41,637 bases of DNA from DASWJZ01 sp038211615 (GTDB lineage: Bacteria > Pseudomonadota > Alphaproteobacteria > Rhizobiales > Afifellaceae), in assembly GCA_038211615.1 (NCBI GenBank), contig JBBQVL010000033.1:1-41637 (forward strand). The letters are read 5' to 3'. Under the pieces are notes generated by a model that was given only the letters and a program-made list of their open reading frames with translations, did no database searches and was not told where the DNA came from. A program made the position numbers and the translations under genes. Below are positions 1-10,757 of the stretch, piece by piece; within the stretch, counting starts at the first letter, position 1; the number at the start of each line of letters is the position of its first letter.

Positions 1-2363
<2,363 letters not shown>

Positions 2364-2944
2364 CGTCTTCTACCCCTTCCGGCCCGTCCCCCGACCCGAA
2401 GCGTCAAGGCACGGCCAAGCACGAAATTCCGGCCCCCCGAGGCGGCCGTATACTTCATATGGTGTGGCCTTTTTGGCACGCAATCCCGGCTCAATCCGGT
2501 GCCTGGAGCGGTCTGCCAGCTTGCGGGCCGGACCGGCTCCCGGCATTGATTCAGGACAAGGCGGGGGTGCCCAGATCGCGGGGATCGCCCCGGGCACCCT
2601 CAACCCTTTGCGGGCTGCCCGTGCGGATCGGCGATCTTGACGATAACCCGGCGCGCCCGTTTTGGGTCGGGATTGCCGGTCTCGAGAACATTCGCCGCGC
2701 GTTGCCGCCGCGCTTGACGCCGATTTCCGCCCCGATGCTGTCCGGCGGGAAGTAGGCGTAGATTTTCGGCAGCGTCATGCCGACGATGTACATCTTTCGA
2801 TCCGGGCCAGGTTGCCAGCACCCTGCCCTTAATCGCGGCGGCATCCGTTTCAAGGAAGCTCCGGACGCCGTGGGCAGAGGATTTCCCCGTGCCCGGCACG
2901 TGATAGGACTGCGTCACTCCAGGAAAACGCAGCGAGCTTTCAGA
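2364..2944. other. Intergenic stretch between clpB and the MOSC gene
   Basis: These 581 bp separate divergently transcribed clpB and the MOSC gene and must hold both promoters. The right half contains the remains of a small minus-strand reading frame, listed separately. An 8-bp perfect inverted repeat (GGGTGCCC at 2565-2572, GGGCACCC at 2592-2599) lies just beyond the stop codon of that frame. It could be its terminator, but it has no T-run. Nothing else was recognised. Confidence 0.6.
2600..2793 (-). pseudogene. Small frameshifted reading frame, function unknown
   Basis: Codon usage points to a short coding region split over two frames. From an ATG at 2793 the frame reads MYIVGMTLPKIYAYFPPD, then SIGAEIGVKRGGNA, with G or C at almost every third position. 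The bias stops at the sequence AACGCGCGGCG (about 2694-2704) and resumes at once in another frame as ANVLETGNPDPKRARRVIV, ending at a TGA at 2600-2602. Removing one CG from the CGCG run would restore a single frame of about 63 residues. The GAEIGV stretch vaguely recalls motif I of class I methyltransferases, but that is weak. It may be a dinucleotide-slippage pseudogene, a sequence error, or chance. I do not recognise the product. Confidence 0.35.
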
Positions 2945-3721
2945 ATGCCCGAAGCCCACGCGCGGATCACCGCCCTCTACCGCTATCCGGTGAAGGGCTT
3001 TTCGCCGGAGCCTGTCGCGCGGGCGGAAATCGCGGCGGGCGGCACGATGCCGTTCGACCGCGCCTACGCGATCGAGAACGGCCCGAGCGGGTTCGATCCC
3101 GCCGCGCCTGCCTATTTCCAGAAGAGCCGCTTCCTCATGCTGATGCGCGACGAGCGGATGGCGGAGTTCAGCACGCGCTTCGACGACGCGACGGGTGTGT
3201 TCCGCATTTCGCGCGACGGTGCGCCTCAGGTCGAAGCATCGCTCTCGACCCCCGACGGCCGCGCGCGGATCGAGGCGTGGATCGCGGAGAACTTTCGCGC
3301 CGAGCTGCGCGGCCCGCCCAGGATCCTTTCGGCGCCCGGCTTCTCCTTCTCGGATGTGGCTGAGAAGGTCGTGCACCTGGTCAATCTCGCAAGTGTGCGC
3401 GCGCTGGCGGAACAACTCGGCCGCCCGGTCGATCCTCTGCGCTTCCGGCCGAATATTGTGATCGACGGGCCGCCGGCCTTCAGCGAACAGGACTGGATTG
3501 ACGGAGAGGTGCGCTTGCCGGGGTTGATCCTCGTCGCGCGAAAGCGCACCGGCCGTTGCGCTGCGACCAACGTCGATCCGAAGACCGGCCGGCGCGACAT
3601 GCGGATTCCGCAGTCCCTCCAGGCGGAATACGGTCACATGGATTTCGGAATCTATCTCGGCGCGAAGACGGGCGGTTCGATCGCCGTGGGCGACGCGATC
3701 GAGATTGTCGCGACTCTCTGA
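2945..3721 (+). CDS. MOSC domain-containing protein
   Basis: 258 residues when started at the ATG at 2945. The open frame runs further upstream, but that part has no MOSC character. An N-terminal beta-barrel region (ITALYRYPVKGFSPEPV, residues 8-24) precedes a MOSC domain at about residues 140-255, which carries the conserved cysteine in RTGRCAATNVDPKTG (Cys205). MOSC domains are related to the C-terminus of molybdenum cofactor sulfurase, and several members reduce N-hydroxylated compounds with a Moco (YcbX, mARC). No ferredoxin domain is fused, so an electron partner would have to be separate. The exact substrate cannot be told from the sequence. It is a lone plus-strand gene between clpB and the DUF4167 gene. 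Confidence 0.88.
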   Translation: MPEAHARITALYRYPVKGFSPEPVARAEIAAGGTMPFDRAYAIENGPSGFDPAAPAYFQKSRFLMLMRDERMAEFSTRFDDATGVFRISRDGAPQVEASLSTPDGRARIEAWIAENFRAELRGPPRILSAPGFSFSDVAEKVVHLVNLASVRALAEQLGRPVDPLRFRPNIVIDGPPAFSEQDWIDGEVRLPGLILVARKRTGRCAATNVDPKTGRRDMRIPQSLQAEYGHMDFGIYLGAKTGGSIAVGDAIEIVATL

Positions 3722-3766
3722 GATGGGGAGGGCGATGCCCAGGCCCGGCGTTCCGTTCCGCGCATG

Positions 3767-3792
3767 AAAAAGGCCGGCGCGAGGCCGGCCTT
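3767..3792 (-). terminator. Rho-independent terminator of the DUF4167 gene
   Basis: On the minus strand a perfect 9-bp GC-rich stem (AAGGCCGGC at 3770-3778, GCCGGCCTT at 3784-3792, 5-nt loop) is followed by a run of five T (3767-3771). It lies 24 bp beyond the stop codon of the DUF4167 gene. The MOSC gene converges from the other side, so the hairpin may also slow plus-strand transcription, though only the minus strand has the T-run. Confidence 0.85.
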
Positions 3793-3816
3793 GGGAATTC
3801 TCTCCGACCCGAAATC

Positions 3817-4674
3817 TCAGTCCGGGAAGGCGGCGAGCGCAGCGGCCCCATCAGGCGTCGCGTCGTCGCCCTCCGGCGGGGCGACGGCCTCGCTCTCCAC
3901 GCGCGGCGGACGTCCGCGGCGGCGGCGCGGCGGGGCGATGGCTTCCTCCACCTGGGGCGGCGGGACGGCCTCGACCGGCGCAATGATTTCGGGCTGCGGC
4001 TCCTCGGCGCGCTGGAAGCGCTCCTGGCGATTGCCGTTGTCGCGGTAGTCGGGGCGCTCGTTGCGCTCCTGCCGGTTGTCCTGCCTGTTGTCCGGCCGGT
4101 TATCCTGGCGGTTATCCTGCCGGGCATCCTGCCGGTTGTCGGGGCGATTGTCCTGCCGCGGGCGGTTGTCGTAGCGCTGTTCGGGACGCGGTCCGCGCGG
4201 GCGATTGTCCTGCTCCTGCTGGCGCGGCGCCTGCTGCTGCATGGGCGGGCGATAGCCACGGTCGTCGTCGCCCTCTCCGCCGTTGTCGTAGCCTTCGTCG
4301 TCGCCGTCGCCGTTCCTGCCGTCGGCGCCGTTGAAGTCGAAGCGGTCGCGCACCCGGCCGTTCAGGTTGCGGTCGTCGTCGTAGCTCTCATCCTGCCCGC
4401 CTTCGCGGAACTGCGGCTGCGTCGGCTGGAACTGCGCCTGCGCGGCCATGACGATGCGGTAATAGTGCTCGGCGTGCTGCAGATAATTCTCGGCGGCGAC
4501 CGTATCGCCCGAGGACTGCGCGTCGCGTGCGAGCGTCATGTACTTGTCGGCGACATGCGCCGCGGTGCCTCGGACCTTAACGTCCGGGCCGTTCGATTCG
4601 TAGCTTCGCGTAAGGGGATTTGGTCCCTTGCGGTTGTTGCGACCGCGTGACCTGCGATTCTGATTGTGCCTCAT
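3817..4674 (-). CDS. DUF4167 family protein with low-complexity arginine/asparagine-rich tail
   Basis: 285 residues from the ATG at 4674, chosen because the alphaproteobacterial DUF4167 family begins with this MRHNQNRRSRGRN-type stretch; AAGAGA precedes it. The conserved domain covers about residues 1-85 (RKGPNPLTRSYESNGPDVKV, then a helical part with DKYMTLARDAQSSGD and YLQHAEHYYRIV). The rest is low complexity: Q- and D-rich spacers, then repeated NRQD/NRPD units (about 4069-4173 in DNA), then a P/E-rich segment with an RRRRGRPPR patch resembling an AT-hook or RNA-binding basic patch. Its place beside prmC-prfA is conserved in rhizobia as far as I recall. The function is unknown to me; the basic disordered tail suggests nucleic-acid binding, which is inference. 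Confidence 0.9.
   Translation of the reverse strand: MRHNQNRRSRGRNNRKGPNPLTRSYESNGPDVKVRGTAAHVADKYMTLARDAQSSGDTVAAENYLQHAEHYYRIVMAAQAQFQPTQPQFREGGQDESYDDDRNLNGRVRDRFDFNGADGRNGDGDDEGYDNGGEGDDDRGYRPPMQQQAPRQQEQDNRPRGPRPEQRYDNRPRQDNRPDNRQDARQDNRQDNRPDNRQDNRQERNERPDYRDNGNRQERFQRAEEPQPEIIAPVEAVPPPQVEEAIAPPRRRRGRPPRVESEAVAPPEGDDATPDGAAALAAFPD
4069..4173 (-). repeat. Tandem 12-bp-type repeats inside the DUF4167 gene
   Basis: The segment encodes runs of four-residue units NRQD, NRPD and ARQD. In DNA these appear as degenerate 12-bp units of the form CGGTTGTCCTGC / CGGTTATCCTGG on the plus strand. The units are imperfect and in frame, so copy number could change without breaking the gene. Confidence 0.7.
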
Positions 4675-4908
4675 GAACCCGTTCTCTTGTTGACGGTCAA
4701 CCTGCATGCCCGGCCCGCCTGTCCTTGAGCGGTCTGCCGGTCCTGTGCGCCACGCTTGCTCCCAAGCCGACCTCATCATCCCCTGAGGTCAAGACGTCTC
4801 ATGCGATGGCGACACAGGCGAACCAGCTTTCGGCGATCTCTGATGTCAGCCGGGAAAGGAAGCCAGCCCTGGGCTTCACTCTGGTTTGCGGGCGGAAGCT
4901 AGCCCGAA

Positions 4909-5808
4909 TCACCCGACTTTTCCAAGCGCTTTTTTTGACGCCCCCGGAATGGTCCCCGACAGGCCGGCGCGCGCAGTCACAACCCGCCCCCTACCCGCAA
5001 GATCCTTAACAATCTCCCCGCCTTCAAGACCCGCATCGCGGCAAAGCCCGGCGACCGATTCGCCCTGATCGTAGCCGACTTCCAGGGCGAGGAAACCGCC
5101 ATCCGCCAGAAGGGTTCCGATGCGTCCGAGGATTGCACGGTAGGCGGCGAGGCCGTCCGGCCCTCCGTCGAGCGCGGCGCGCGGATCGTAGTCGCTCACC
5201 TCGCGCGCCAGCCCCCCGATCGCACCGCTCCGCACATAGGGCGGATTGGCGACGACGATGTCGAAACGCCCGTCCGGTCCATCGGCGAAGCTCACCTTGC
5301 CCAACGCGAGCCGCGACGCCACACCAAGTCGCTCGGCATTCTCGCGCGCCATCGCAAGCGCCTGCGCGGAGATGTCGGTCGCGACCACGCGTGCCCGCGG
5401 CAGCTCGTTGAGCAGCGCCACCGCGATCGCACCGGAACCGGTACCGAGGTCGCAGATCGCAAGGTCCGGCGAATCCCTCCGCCGCGCCTCCTGAAGCGCG
5501 GCCGCGACCAGCGTTTCCGTATCGGGGCGCGGCACCAGCGTCGCCGCGTTGAGCCTGATGGGGAGGCCCCAGAATTCCGTCTCGCCGAGGATGCGCGCCA
5601 CCGGCTCGCCTGCGGCCCTTCGCCCCAGATGGCGGGTGAAGGTCGCCTGCGCAAGGTCCGGCAGGGCGTCGCCGTCGCGTGCGATCAGCGCCGCCATGTC
5701 GAGACCGCCCGCCGCCGCAAGCAGCAGCCGCGCGTCGAGCGCCGGGCTGTCGGCTCCGCTCTCCCGCAGCGCCGAGCGCGCCTCCGCCAGCGCCTCGCCG
5801 TAGGTCAC
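4909..5808 (-). CDS. prmC: Release factor glutamine methyltransferase PrmC
   Basis: 299 residues. It transfers a methyl group from S-adenosylmethionine to the glutamine of the GGQ motif in peptide chain release factors. An N-terminal helical domain (about residues 1-85) recognises the release factor. The Rossmann methyltransferase domain carries motif I DLGTGSGAIAVAL (residues 120-132) and the catalytic NPPY at 188-191, the signature of N5-glutamine methyltransferases. The start is GTG and overlaps the stop of prfA by four bases (GTGA), so translation of enzyme and substrate is probably coupled. The length is normal for the family. The C-terminus ends in a lysine-rich stretch encoded by a run of seven A, a possible slippage site. 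Confidence 0.96.
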   Translation of the reverse strand: MTYGEALAEARSALRESGADSPALDARLLLAAAGGLDMAALIARDGDALPDLAQATFTRHLGRRAAGEPVARILGETEFWGLPIRLNAATLVPRPDTETLVAAALQEARRRDSPDLAICDLGTGSGAIAVALLNELPRARVVATDISAQALAMARENAERLGVASRLALGKVSFADGPDGRFDIVVANPPYVRSGAIGGLAREVSDYDPRAALDGGPDGLAAYRAILGRIGTLLADGGFLALEVGYDQGESVAGLCRDAGLEGGEIVKDLAGRGRVVTARAGLSGTIPGASKKALGKVG

Positions 5809-6896
5809 AGCCCCTCTTCCTCGAAGGCGGAGAGCTTGCGCGCCTGGTCGTCGGCGGTGAGCGCATCGACGATCTCGTCGAGCGCCTCGCCGTCCAGCAC
5901 CTTGTCGAGCTTGTAGAGGGTGAGGTTGATGCGATGGTCGGTCACGCGCCCCTGCGGGAAATTGTAGGTGCGGATGCGCTCCGAGCGGTCGCCCGAGCCG
6001 ACCTGGTCCTTGCGTGAAGACGAGCGCTCGCTGGCGAGCTTCTCGCGCTCCGCCTCGTAAAGGCGCGAGCGCATCACCTCGAGCGCCTGGGCGCGGTTCT
6101 GGTGTTGCGAGCGCGAGCTGACCGAGACGGTGATGCCGGTCGGGATATGCGTCATCCGCACCGCCGACGATGTCGTGTTGGCGTGCTGGCCGCCCTTCGA
6201 GGAGGCGCGCAGCGTCTCGACGCTCAGATCCTCCGCCTTGATCTCGATATCGACATCCTTCGCCTCGGGCAGCACGGCGACGGTGGCGGCGGAGGTGTGG
6301 ATGCGCCCGCTCGCCTCGGTCGTCGGCACACGCTGCACGCGGTGCACGCCCGATTCGAATTTCAGCCGCGCATAGACGCCCGAGCCGCGCACGGCGGCGA
6401 CGATTTCGCGGTAGCCGCCTGCCTCCCCCTCGCTCGTCGAGAGGACTTCGATCTTCCAGCCGCGCAACGCTGCATAACGCTCGTACATGCGGAAGAGGTC
6501 GCCCGCGAAGAGGCCCGCTTCGTCGCCGCCGGTGCCGGCGCGCACTTCGAGGATGGCGCTCCTGTCGTCCGCCGCATCGCGCGGGATGAGGAGCAGGCGC
6601 AGCTCGGTGCGGAGCGCGTCTATCCTCTCCACCAGCGCCCGCCGCTCGTCCTCGGCGAGCGTGCGCATCTCCCGCTCGGTGGCGGGATCCGCCACCAGCG
6701 CCTCGGCCTCAACCAGCTCACGCTCCGCCGCGCCCAATGCGCGCGCCTTTTCCGCCACCGGATCGAGCTCGGAGAACTCGCGCGAGAGGCGAACGTAATC
6801 CTCGCCGCCGGACTGCCCCGAGGCGAGCATCGCGGAAACGGTCTCGTGGCGGCGGATGAGCGAGAGCAGCCGCTCCTGCGGGATGGTCGCCGTCAT
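5805..6896 (-). CDS. prfA: Peptide chain release factor 1
   Basis: 363 residues. It recognises UAA and UAG in the ribosomal A site and triggers peptidyl-tRNA hydrolysis. The GGQ motif that enters the peptidyl transferase centre is at residues 235-237 (SSKGGQHANTTSS). The tripeptide in the stop-codon-reading loop is PTT at 191-193, within HRVQRVPTTEASGRIH, the position of the RF1-type PxT; RF2 would have SPF. The acidic N-terminal helical domain and GTGGDEAGLF near residue 121 are also typical. It lies between ptsP and prmC on the same strand, 56 bp beyond ptsP, and overlaps prmC by four bases. Confidence 0.97.
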   Translation of the reverse strand: MTATIPQERLLSLIRRHETVSAMLASGQSGGEDYVRLSREFSELDPVAEKARALGAAERELVEAEALVADPATEREMRTLAEDERRALVERIDALRTELRLLLIPRDAADDRSAILEVRAGTGGDEAGLFAGDLFRMYERYAALRGWKIEVLSTSEGEAGGYREIVAAVRGSGVYARLKFESGVHRVQRVPTTEASGRIHTSAATVAVLPEAKDVDIEIKAEDLSVETLRASSKGGQHANTTSSAVRMTHIPTGITVSVSSRSQHQNRAQALEVMRSRLYEAEREKLASERSSSRKDQVGSGDRSERIRTYNFPQGRVTDHRINLTLYKLDKVLDGEALDEIVDALTADDQARKLSAFEEEGL

Positions 6897-6952
6897 CCGG
6901 ACAGCAGCCCGGAGAGCAGCGGCTTCCTCTCTGTGCCGAAGGCGAGCCTCAT

Positions 6953-9229
6953 CTAGATCGGCACGCTGTGCGTCTCGGCCCAGGCGCGAAGCTCGCCGCG
7001 GATCTCCGAGCCCGAGGCGCCCTGGTCGAGGAGCGCTCCAAGCCGTTCGCGAATCGGCGCAAGCTCGAGCGCGCGGATGGTGGCCTTGATCGGGCCGATC
7101 GCGGCGGAAGCCATGGAGAGCGAGCGGAAGCCGATCGCGGCGAGCGCGATCGCGTCGATCGGGCGCCCGGCGATCTCGCCGCAGAGCGTCAGCGGCTTGC
7201 CCGCCGCGTCGGCGGCGACCGCGATCGTGCGGAGCGCCCGCAGGAACGCCGGATTGAGCGGATCGAATCGGCCGGCAAGCCGCGTGTTCGAGCGGTCGCT
7301 TGCCATGACGAACTGCATCAGGTCGTTGGAGCCGACCGAGGCGAAATCGACAACGCGGAACAGCTCGTCGAGCTGGAAGAGCAGCGACGGCACCTCGATC
7401 ATCGTGCCGAGCACGATCTTCGCCGGCCGTCCGTGACCGTGACGCGCGAGATGGTTCATCTCGCGCGTGACGACCGCTTTGGCGCGCTCGAACTCGACCA
7501 CCTCGGTCACCATCGGGAACATCAGCCGGAGCTCGCGCCCGGCCGCCGCCTTCAGCAGTGCGCGCGCCTGCGTGCGAAGCAGCGCCGGACGGTCGAGGCC
7601 GAGCCGGATCGCCCGCCAGCCCATGGCCGGGTTCTCTTCCTTCTGCTGGCGGAAATAGGGGAGCACCTTGTCGCCGCCGACATCGAGCGAGCGGAAGGTG
7701 ACGGGCCGGCCGTTCGCCGCGTCGAGCACCTGCCGGTAGAAGCTCTCCTGCTCGTTCAGACGTGGGAAATTCGAGGCGACCATGAACTGCAGCTCGGTGC
7801 GGAAAAGCCCGATGCCCACCGCCCCGGATTCCTCCAGGCGCGGCATGTCCATCAGCAGCCCGGCGTTGATATGGAGCGCCACATCGACGCCGTCGCGGGT
7901 GACCGCCGGCGCGTTGCGGATAAGCCGGTACTGCTCCTGCTTGCGGGCGCGGAAACGCGCCTTGTCGGCGTAGGCGGTCTCGATGTCGGCGGGGGGCCTG
8001 AGATGCACGTCGCCGGTGTCGCCGTCGACGACGATGGCGTCGCCCGCCTCCGCCAGCGCCACGATGTCGTCGAGCTGCCCGACGGTCGCGATGCCGAGCG
8101 CGCGCGCCACGATCGCGACATGGCTCGTCGGACCCACCTCCTCCAGCACCAGCCCGCGCAGCCGCTCGCGATCATAGTCGAGCAGCTCCGCCGGTCCCAT
8201 GTGGCGCGCGACGACGACCGCGTCCTCGGGAAGGTCCGCGGCGAAAGGTCCGTGCGGGCGCCCCATCAGCTCGCGCAGCAGCCGGTTCGCGAGATCGTCG
8301 AAATCGTGCAGCCGGTCGCGCAGGAACGGATCCGTCTGGCGCTGCATCTGCGCGCGCGTATCGTTCTGCACCCGCTCCACCGCCGCCTCCGCGGTGAGGC
8401 CGTTGCGGATCGCCTCCTGCAGGCGGCGGGTCCAGCCGCGATCCTCGGCGAACATCCGGTAGGCTTCCAGAATCTCGCGGTGCTCGCCCGCCCCCGCCTC
8501 GGCGCCGCGCGCCAGGAGATCGTCGACGGAGAGTTTCAGGCTCGCCATGGCGGCGTCGAGACGCCGGAGCTCGAGCTCGACGTCCTCGGCGATGAGCTGG
8601 GTGACGACGACGCGCGGCTCGTGCAGCACCACATGCCCGAGCGCGATCCCCTCGGCGTAGGCGGTGCCCTTCAGGTGCACCGGGCGGTTGACGTCGAGGT
8701 CGGCGCCCGGGACCGACATATCCTCCATCTCGCCGGAGGCGAACATCTCGGCGAGCACCATGGCGGTGGTCTGCAGCGCCTCGAGCTCTTCCTCCGCGTA
8801 GGTGCGGTGCGAGCGGTTCTGCACGACGAGCACGCCGAGCGTCCGCCCGGCGCGGAGCACCGGCACGCCGAGGAAGGAGTGGTAGACCTCCTCGCCCGTC
8901 TCCGGCAGGTAGGCGAAGGCCGGATGCGCCTGCGCGTCGGGAAGATTGAGCGGCCGCGCCTCGGCCGCGATCAGCCCGACGAGGCCGCGGCCGACGGTCA
9001 GCGACGCCCGGTGCACCGAGCTCGCCTTCAGGCCCTCGGTCGCATAGAGCTCGAGCACGTTGTCGGCGCGCAGCACATAGACGGAGCACACCTCGGCGAC
9101 CATGTTCGCCGCGATGAGCGTCACGACCTTATCGAGCCGCTGCTGGGCGCCGATCGGCTCCGCCATGACCTCGCGGAGCTTCCGCAAGAGCACGCGCGGT
9201 CCGGCGAGCGCCCCCCGGTTGGGTGCCAC
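6953..9229 (-). CDS. ptsP: Phosphoenolpyruvate-protein phosphotransferase PtsP (EI-Ntr)
   Basis: 758 residues; first enzyme of the nitrogen-related phosphotransferase system. It autophosphorylates from PEP and passes the phosphate to NPr. Domains in order: GAF sensor domain (about residues 25-165, where glutamine and 2-oxoglutarate act on other members); the HPr-binding helical part of enzyme I (about 185-330); the swivelling phosphohistidine domain with active-site His370 in GPTSHVAIVARALG; and the C-terminal PEP-binding barrel (about 430-740), with catalytic Cys in LTLCGEIAGRP. The start is GTG with a strong ribosome site (GAGGAGGTCAGC before it). It lies between lysC and prfA on the same strand, the order usual in rhizobia. 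Confidence 0.96.
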   Translation of the reverse strand: MAPNRGALAGPRVLLRKLREVMAEPIGAQQRLDKVVTLIAANMVAEVCSVYVLRADNVLELYATEGLKASSVHRASLTVGRGLVGLIAAEARPLNLPDAQAHPAFAYLPETGEEVYHSFLGVPVLRAGRTLGVLVVQNRSHRTYAEEELEALQTTAMVLAEMFASGEMEDMSVPGADLDVNRPVHLKGTAYAEGIALGHVVLHEPRVVVTQLIAEDVELELRRLDAAMASLKLSVDDLLARGAEAGAGEHREILEAYRMFAEDRGWTRRLQEAIRNGLTAEAAVERVQNDTRAQMQRQTDPFLRDRLHDFDDLANRLLRELMGRPHGPFAADLPEDAVVVARHMGPAELLDYDRERLRGLVLEEVGPTSHVAIVARALGIATVGQLDDIVALAEAGDAIVVDGDTGDVHLRPPADIETAYADKARFRARKQEQYRLIRNAPAVTRDGVDVALHINAGLLMDMPRLEESGAVGIGLFRTELQFMVASNFPRLNEQESFYRQVLDAANGRPVTFRSLDVGGDKVLPYFRQQKEENPAMGWRAIRLGLDRPALLRTQARALLKAAAGRELRLMFPMVTEVVEFERAKAVVTREMNHLARHGHGRPAKIVLGTMIEVPSLLFQLDELFRVVDFASVGSNDLMQFVMASDRSNTRLAGRFDPLNPAFLRALRTIAVAADAAGKPLTLCGEIAGRPIDAIALAAIGFRSLSMASAAIGPIKATIRALELAPIRERLGALLDQGASGSEIRGELRAWAETHSVPI

Positions 9230-9248
9230 GCTGACCTCCTCAACGGCG

Positions 9249-9271
9249 GCGAAGGTTCATGCAACCTTCGC
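9249..9271 (-). other. Stem-loop between lysC and ptsP
   Basis: A perfect 9-bp inverted repeat (GCGAAGGTT at 9249-9257, AACCTTCGC at 9263-9271, 5-nt loop) fills much of the 56-bp gap between the lysC stop and the ptsP start. There is no T-run, so a simple terminator is unlikely. It could stabilise an mRNA end or modulate read-through into ptsP; its ribosome site follows directly. Confidence 0.6.
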
Positions 9272-9285
9272 GTGCCGCCCCTGAC

Positions 9286-10539
9286 CTACGTCTTGTCGAG
9301 TTCGTATATTGAATGCAGCGTCCGCACCGCAAGCTCGGTATAGGCCGCGTCGATCAGGATCGAGATCTTGATCTCCGACGTGGTGATGAGCTGGATGTTG
9401 ATGCCGCGCGAGGCGAGCGCCTGAAAGGCCTCGGCCGCCACGCCGGCATGGCTGCGCATTCCGATGCCGATGACCGAGACCTTCGCGACGTCGCTGGAGC
9501 CGGAGACCTTCTCCATCACGACGCTCTTCTTCAGCGCCTCGATCTGCGCCATCGAGCGTTCGAAATCGGCTGTCGGCACAGTGAAGGTGATGTCGGTCGT
9601 GCGTCCGTCCTCGGAGATGTTCTGCACGATCATGTCGACGTTGATGCCGGATTTCGCCAGCGGTCCGAAGATCGCCGCGGCGACGCCCGGCTTGTCCTCC
9701 ACCCCGCGGAGCGTGATCTTGGCCTCGTCCTTGGAATAGGCGATGCCGGTTACGAGCTGCTTTTCCACGATCTCGTCCTCGTCGCAAATGAGTGTGCCGA
9801 CCGGCTGGTTGCCTTCACCAGCCGGGATCGCCTCCGGGTCGTCGAACGATGAGCGCACGAAGGTCCGCACGCCATGCACCATGGCGAGCTCCACCGAGCG
9901 CACCTGCAGGACCTTCGAGCCGAGCGACGCCATCTCCAGCATCTCCTCGAAGGCCACCTTGTCGAGGCGCTTGGCGTTCGAGACGATGCGCGGGTCGGTC
10001 GTATAGACCCCGTCGACATCGGTATAGATATCGCAGCGCTCTGCGCCGATCGCAGCGGCGACCGCCACCGCGCTTGTATCCGAGCCGCCGCGCCCGAGCG
10101 TCGCGATGCGGTTGTCGGGGGCGAGCCCCTGAAAACCGGCGATCACCGCCACCTGCCCCTGCGCCAGCCGCTCCAGCAGCATTTCGGCGCGGATATCCGT
10201 GATGCGCGCGCCGCCATGCTGGGAATCGGTCGCGATCGGGATCTGCCAGCCGAGCCACGAGCGGGCGTTGATCCCCATCTCCTGCAGCACGATGGCGAGC
10301 AGCCCGGCCGTCACCTGCTCGCCGGCCGAGACGACCGCGTCATATTCGCGGGCGTCGTGGAGGATCGAAGCGGCGCGGCAGAGCCCGACGAACTTGTTCG
10401 TCTCGCCCGCCATGGCGGACACGACGACCGCCACCTCGTAGCCGGCATTCACCTCGCGCCGCACATGCCGCGCCACGTTGCGGATGCGGTCGATGTCGGC
10501 GACGGAGGTACCGCCGAATTTCATCACGAGACGGGCCAT
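9286..10539 (-). CDS. lysC: Aspartate kinase
   Basis: 417 residues from the ATG at 10539, chosen because the family begins MARLVMKFGGTSVAD. It phosphorylates L-aspartate, the first step towards lysine, threonine, methionine and diaminopimelate. The N-terminal amino-acid-kinase domain has KFGGTSV (residues 7-13) and a glycine-rich GRGGSDTSAVAVA segment near 155. Two C-terminal ACT domains (about 265-417) bind feedback amino acids; DEAKITLRGVEDKPG begins the first. The length is that of monofunctional lysine/threonine-regulated aspartokinases. It is the first gene of the run leading into ptsP, and a consensus -35 TTGACA lies 46 bp upstream. Confidence 0.96.
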   Translation of the reverse strand: MARLVMKFGGTSVADIDRIRNVARHVRREVNAGYEVAVVVSAMAGETNKFVGLCRAASILHDAREYDAVVSAGEQVTAGLLAIVLQEMGINARSWLGWQIPIATDSQHGGARITDIRAEMLLERLAQGQVAVIAGFQGLAPDNRIATLGRGGSDTSAVAVAAAIGAERCDIYTDVDGVYTTDPRIVSNAKRLDKVAFEEMLEMASLGSKVLQVRSVELAMVHGVRTFVRSSFDDPEAIPAGEGNQPVGTLICDEDEIVEKQLVTGIAYSKDEAKITLRGVEDKPGVAAAIFGPLAKSGINVDMIVQNISEDGRTTDITFTVPTADFERSMAQIEALKKSVVMEKVSGSSDVAKVSVIGIGMRSHAGVAAEAFQALASRGINIQLITTSEIKISILIDAAYTELAVRTLHSIYELDKT

Positions 10540-10561
10540 GCCGTGAAAATCCGTGGGGTCG

Positions 10562-10590
10562 CGATCGAGCGAACCGGTCAAGAGTGTCAA
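10562..10590 (-). promoter_or_regulatory. Candidate lysC promoter
   Basis: On the minus strand a perfect -35 hexamer TTGACA occupies 10585-10590, 46-51 bp upstream of the lysC ATG. Seventeen bases downstream the -10 position reads CGATCG, which is poor, though loose -10 boxes are common in alphaproteobacteria. The position suits a short leader. Only the -35 element is convincing. Confidence 0.3.
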
Positions 10591-10757
10591 ATGCCGGGGG
10601 CATCAGCGATTTCGCGCCGATTCCGGCTGTTTATCGGCTTCCGCGGCGGCGGGCAACAGCCGGCCCCCCGACTCGGATGATTTGCTTCGCGGCCCCGGGA
10701 ACGCCAGATGAACGCCCGTCACGCCGGAGGTACCGGTTCCGGGCAGGGGGATTTCAC

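Noticed and set aside
2364..2600. Heat-shock (sigma-32) promoter for clpB
   Set aside because: CTTG-like motifs occur, but none has a plausible -10 at the right distance, so no site is claimed.
4069..4173. Possible CRISPR-like or short repeat array
   Set aside because: Units are about 12 bp without unique spacers, and they encode in-frame NRQD/NRPD repeats.
6968..9343. A 791-codon open frame on the plus strand opposite ptsP
   Set aside because: It is the antisense shadow of a G+C-biased gene; it is rich in R, H and D and has no domain. ptsP on the other strand has all family motifs.
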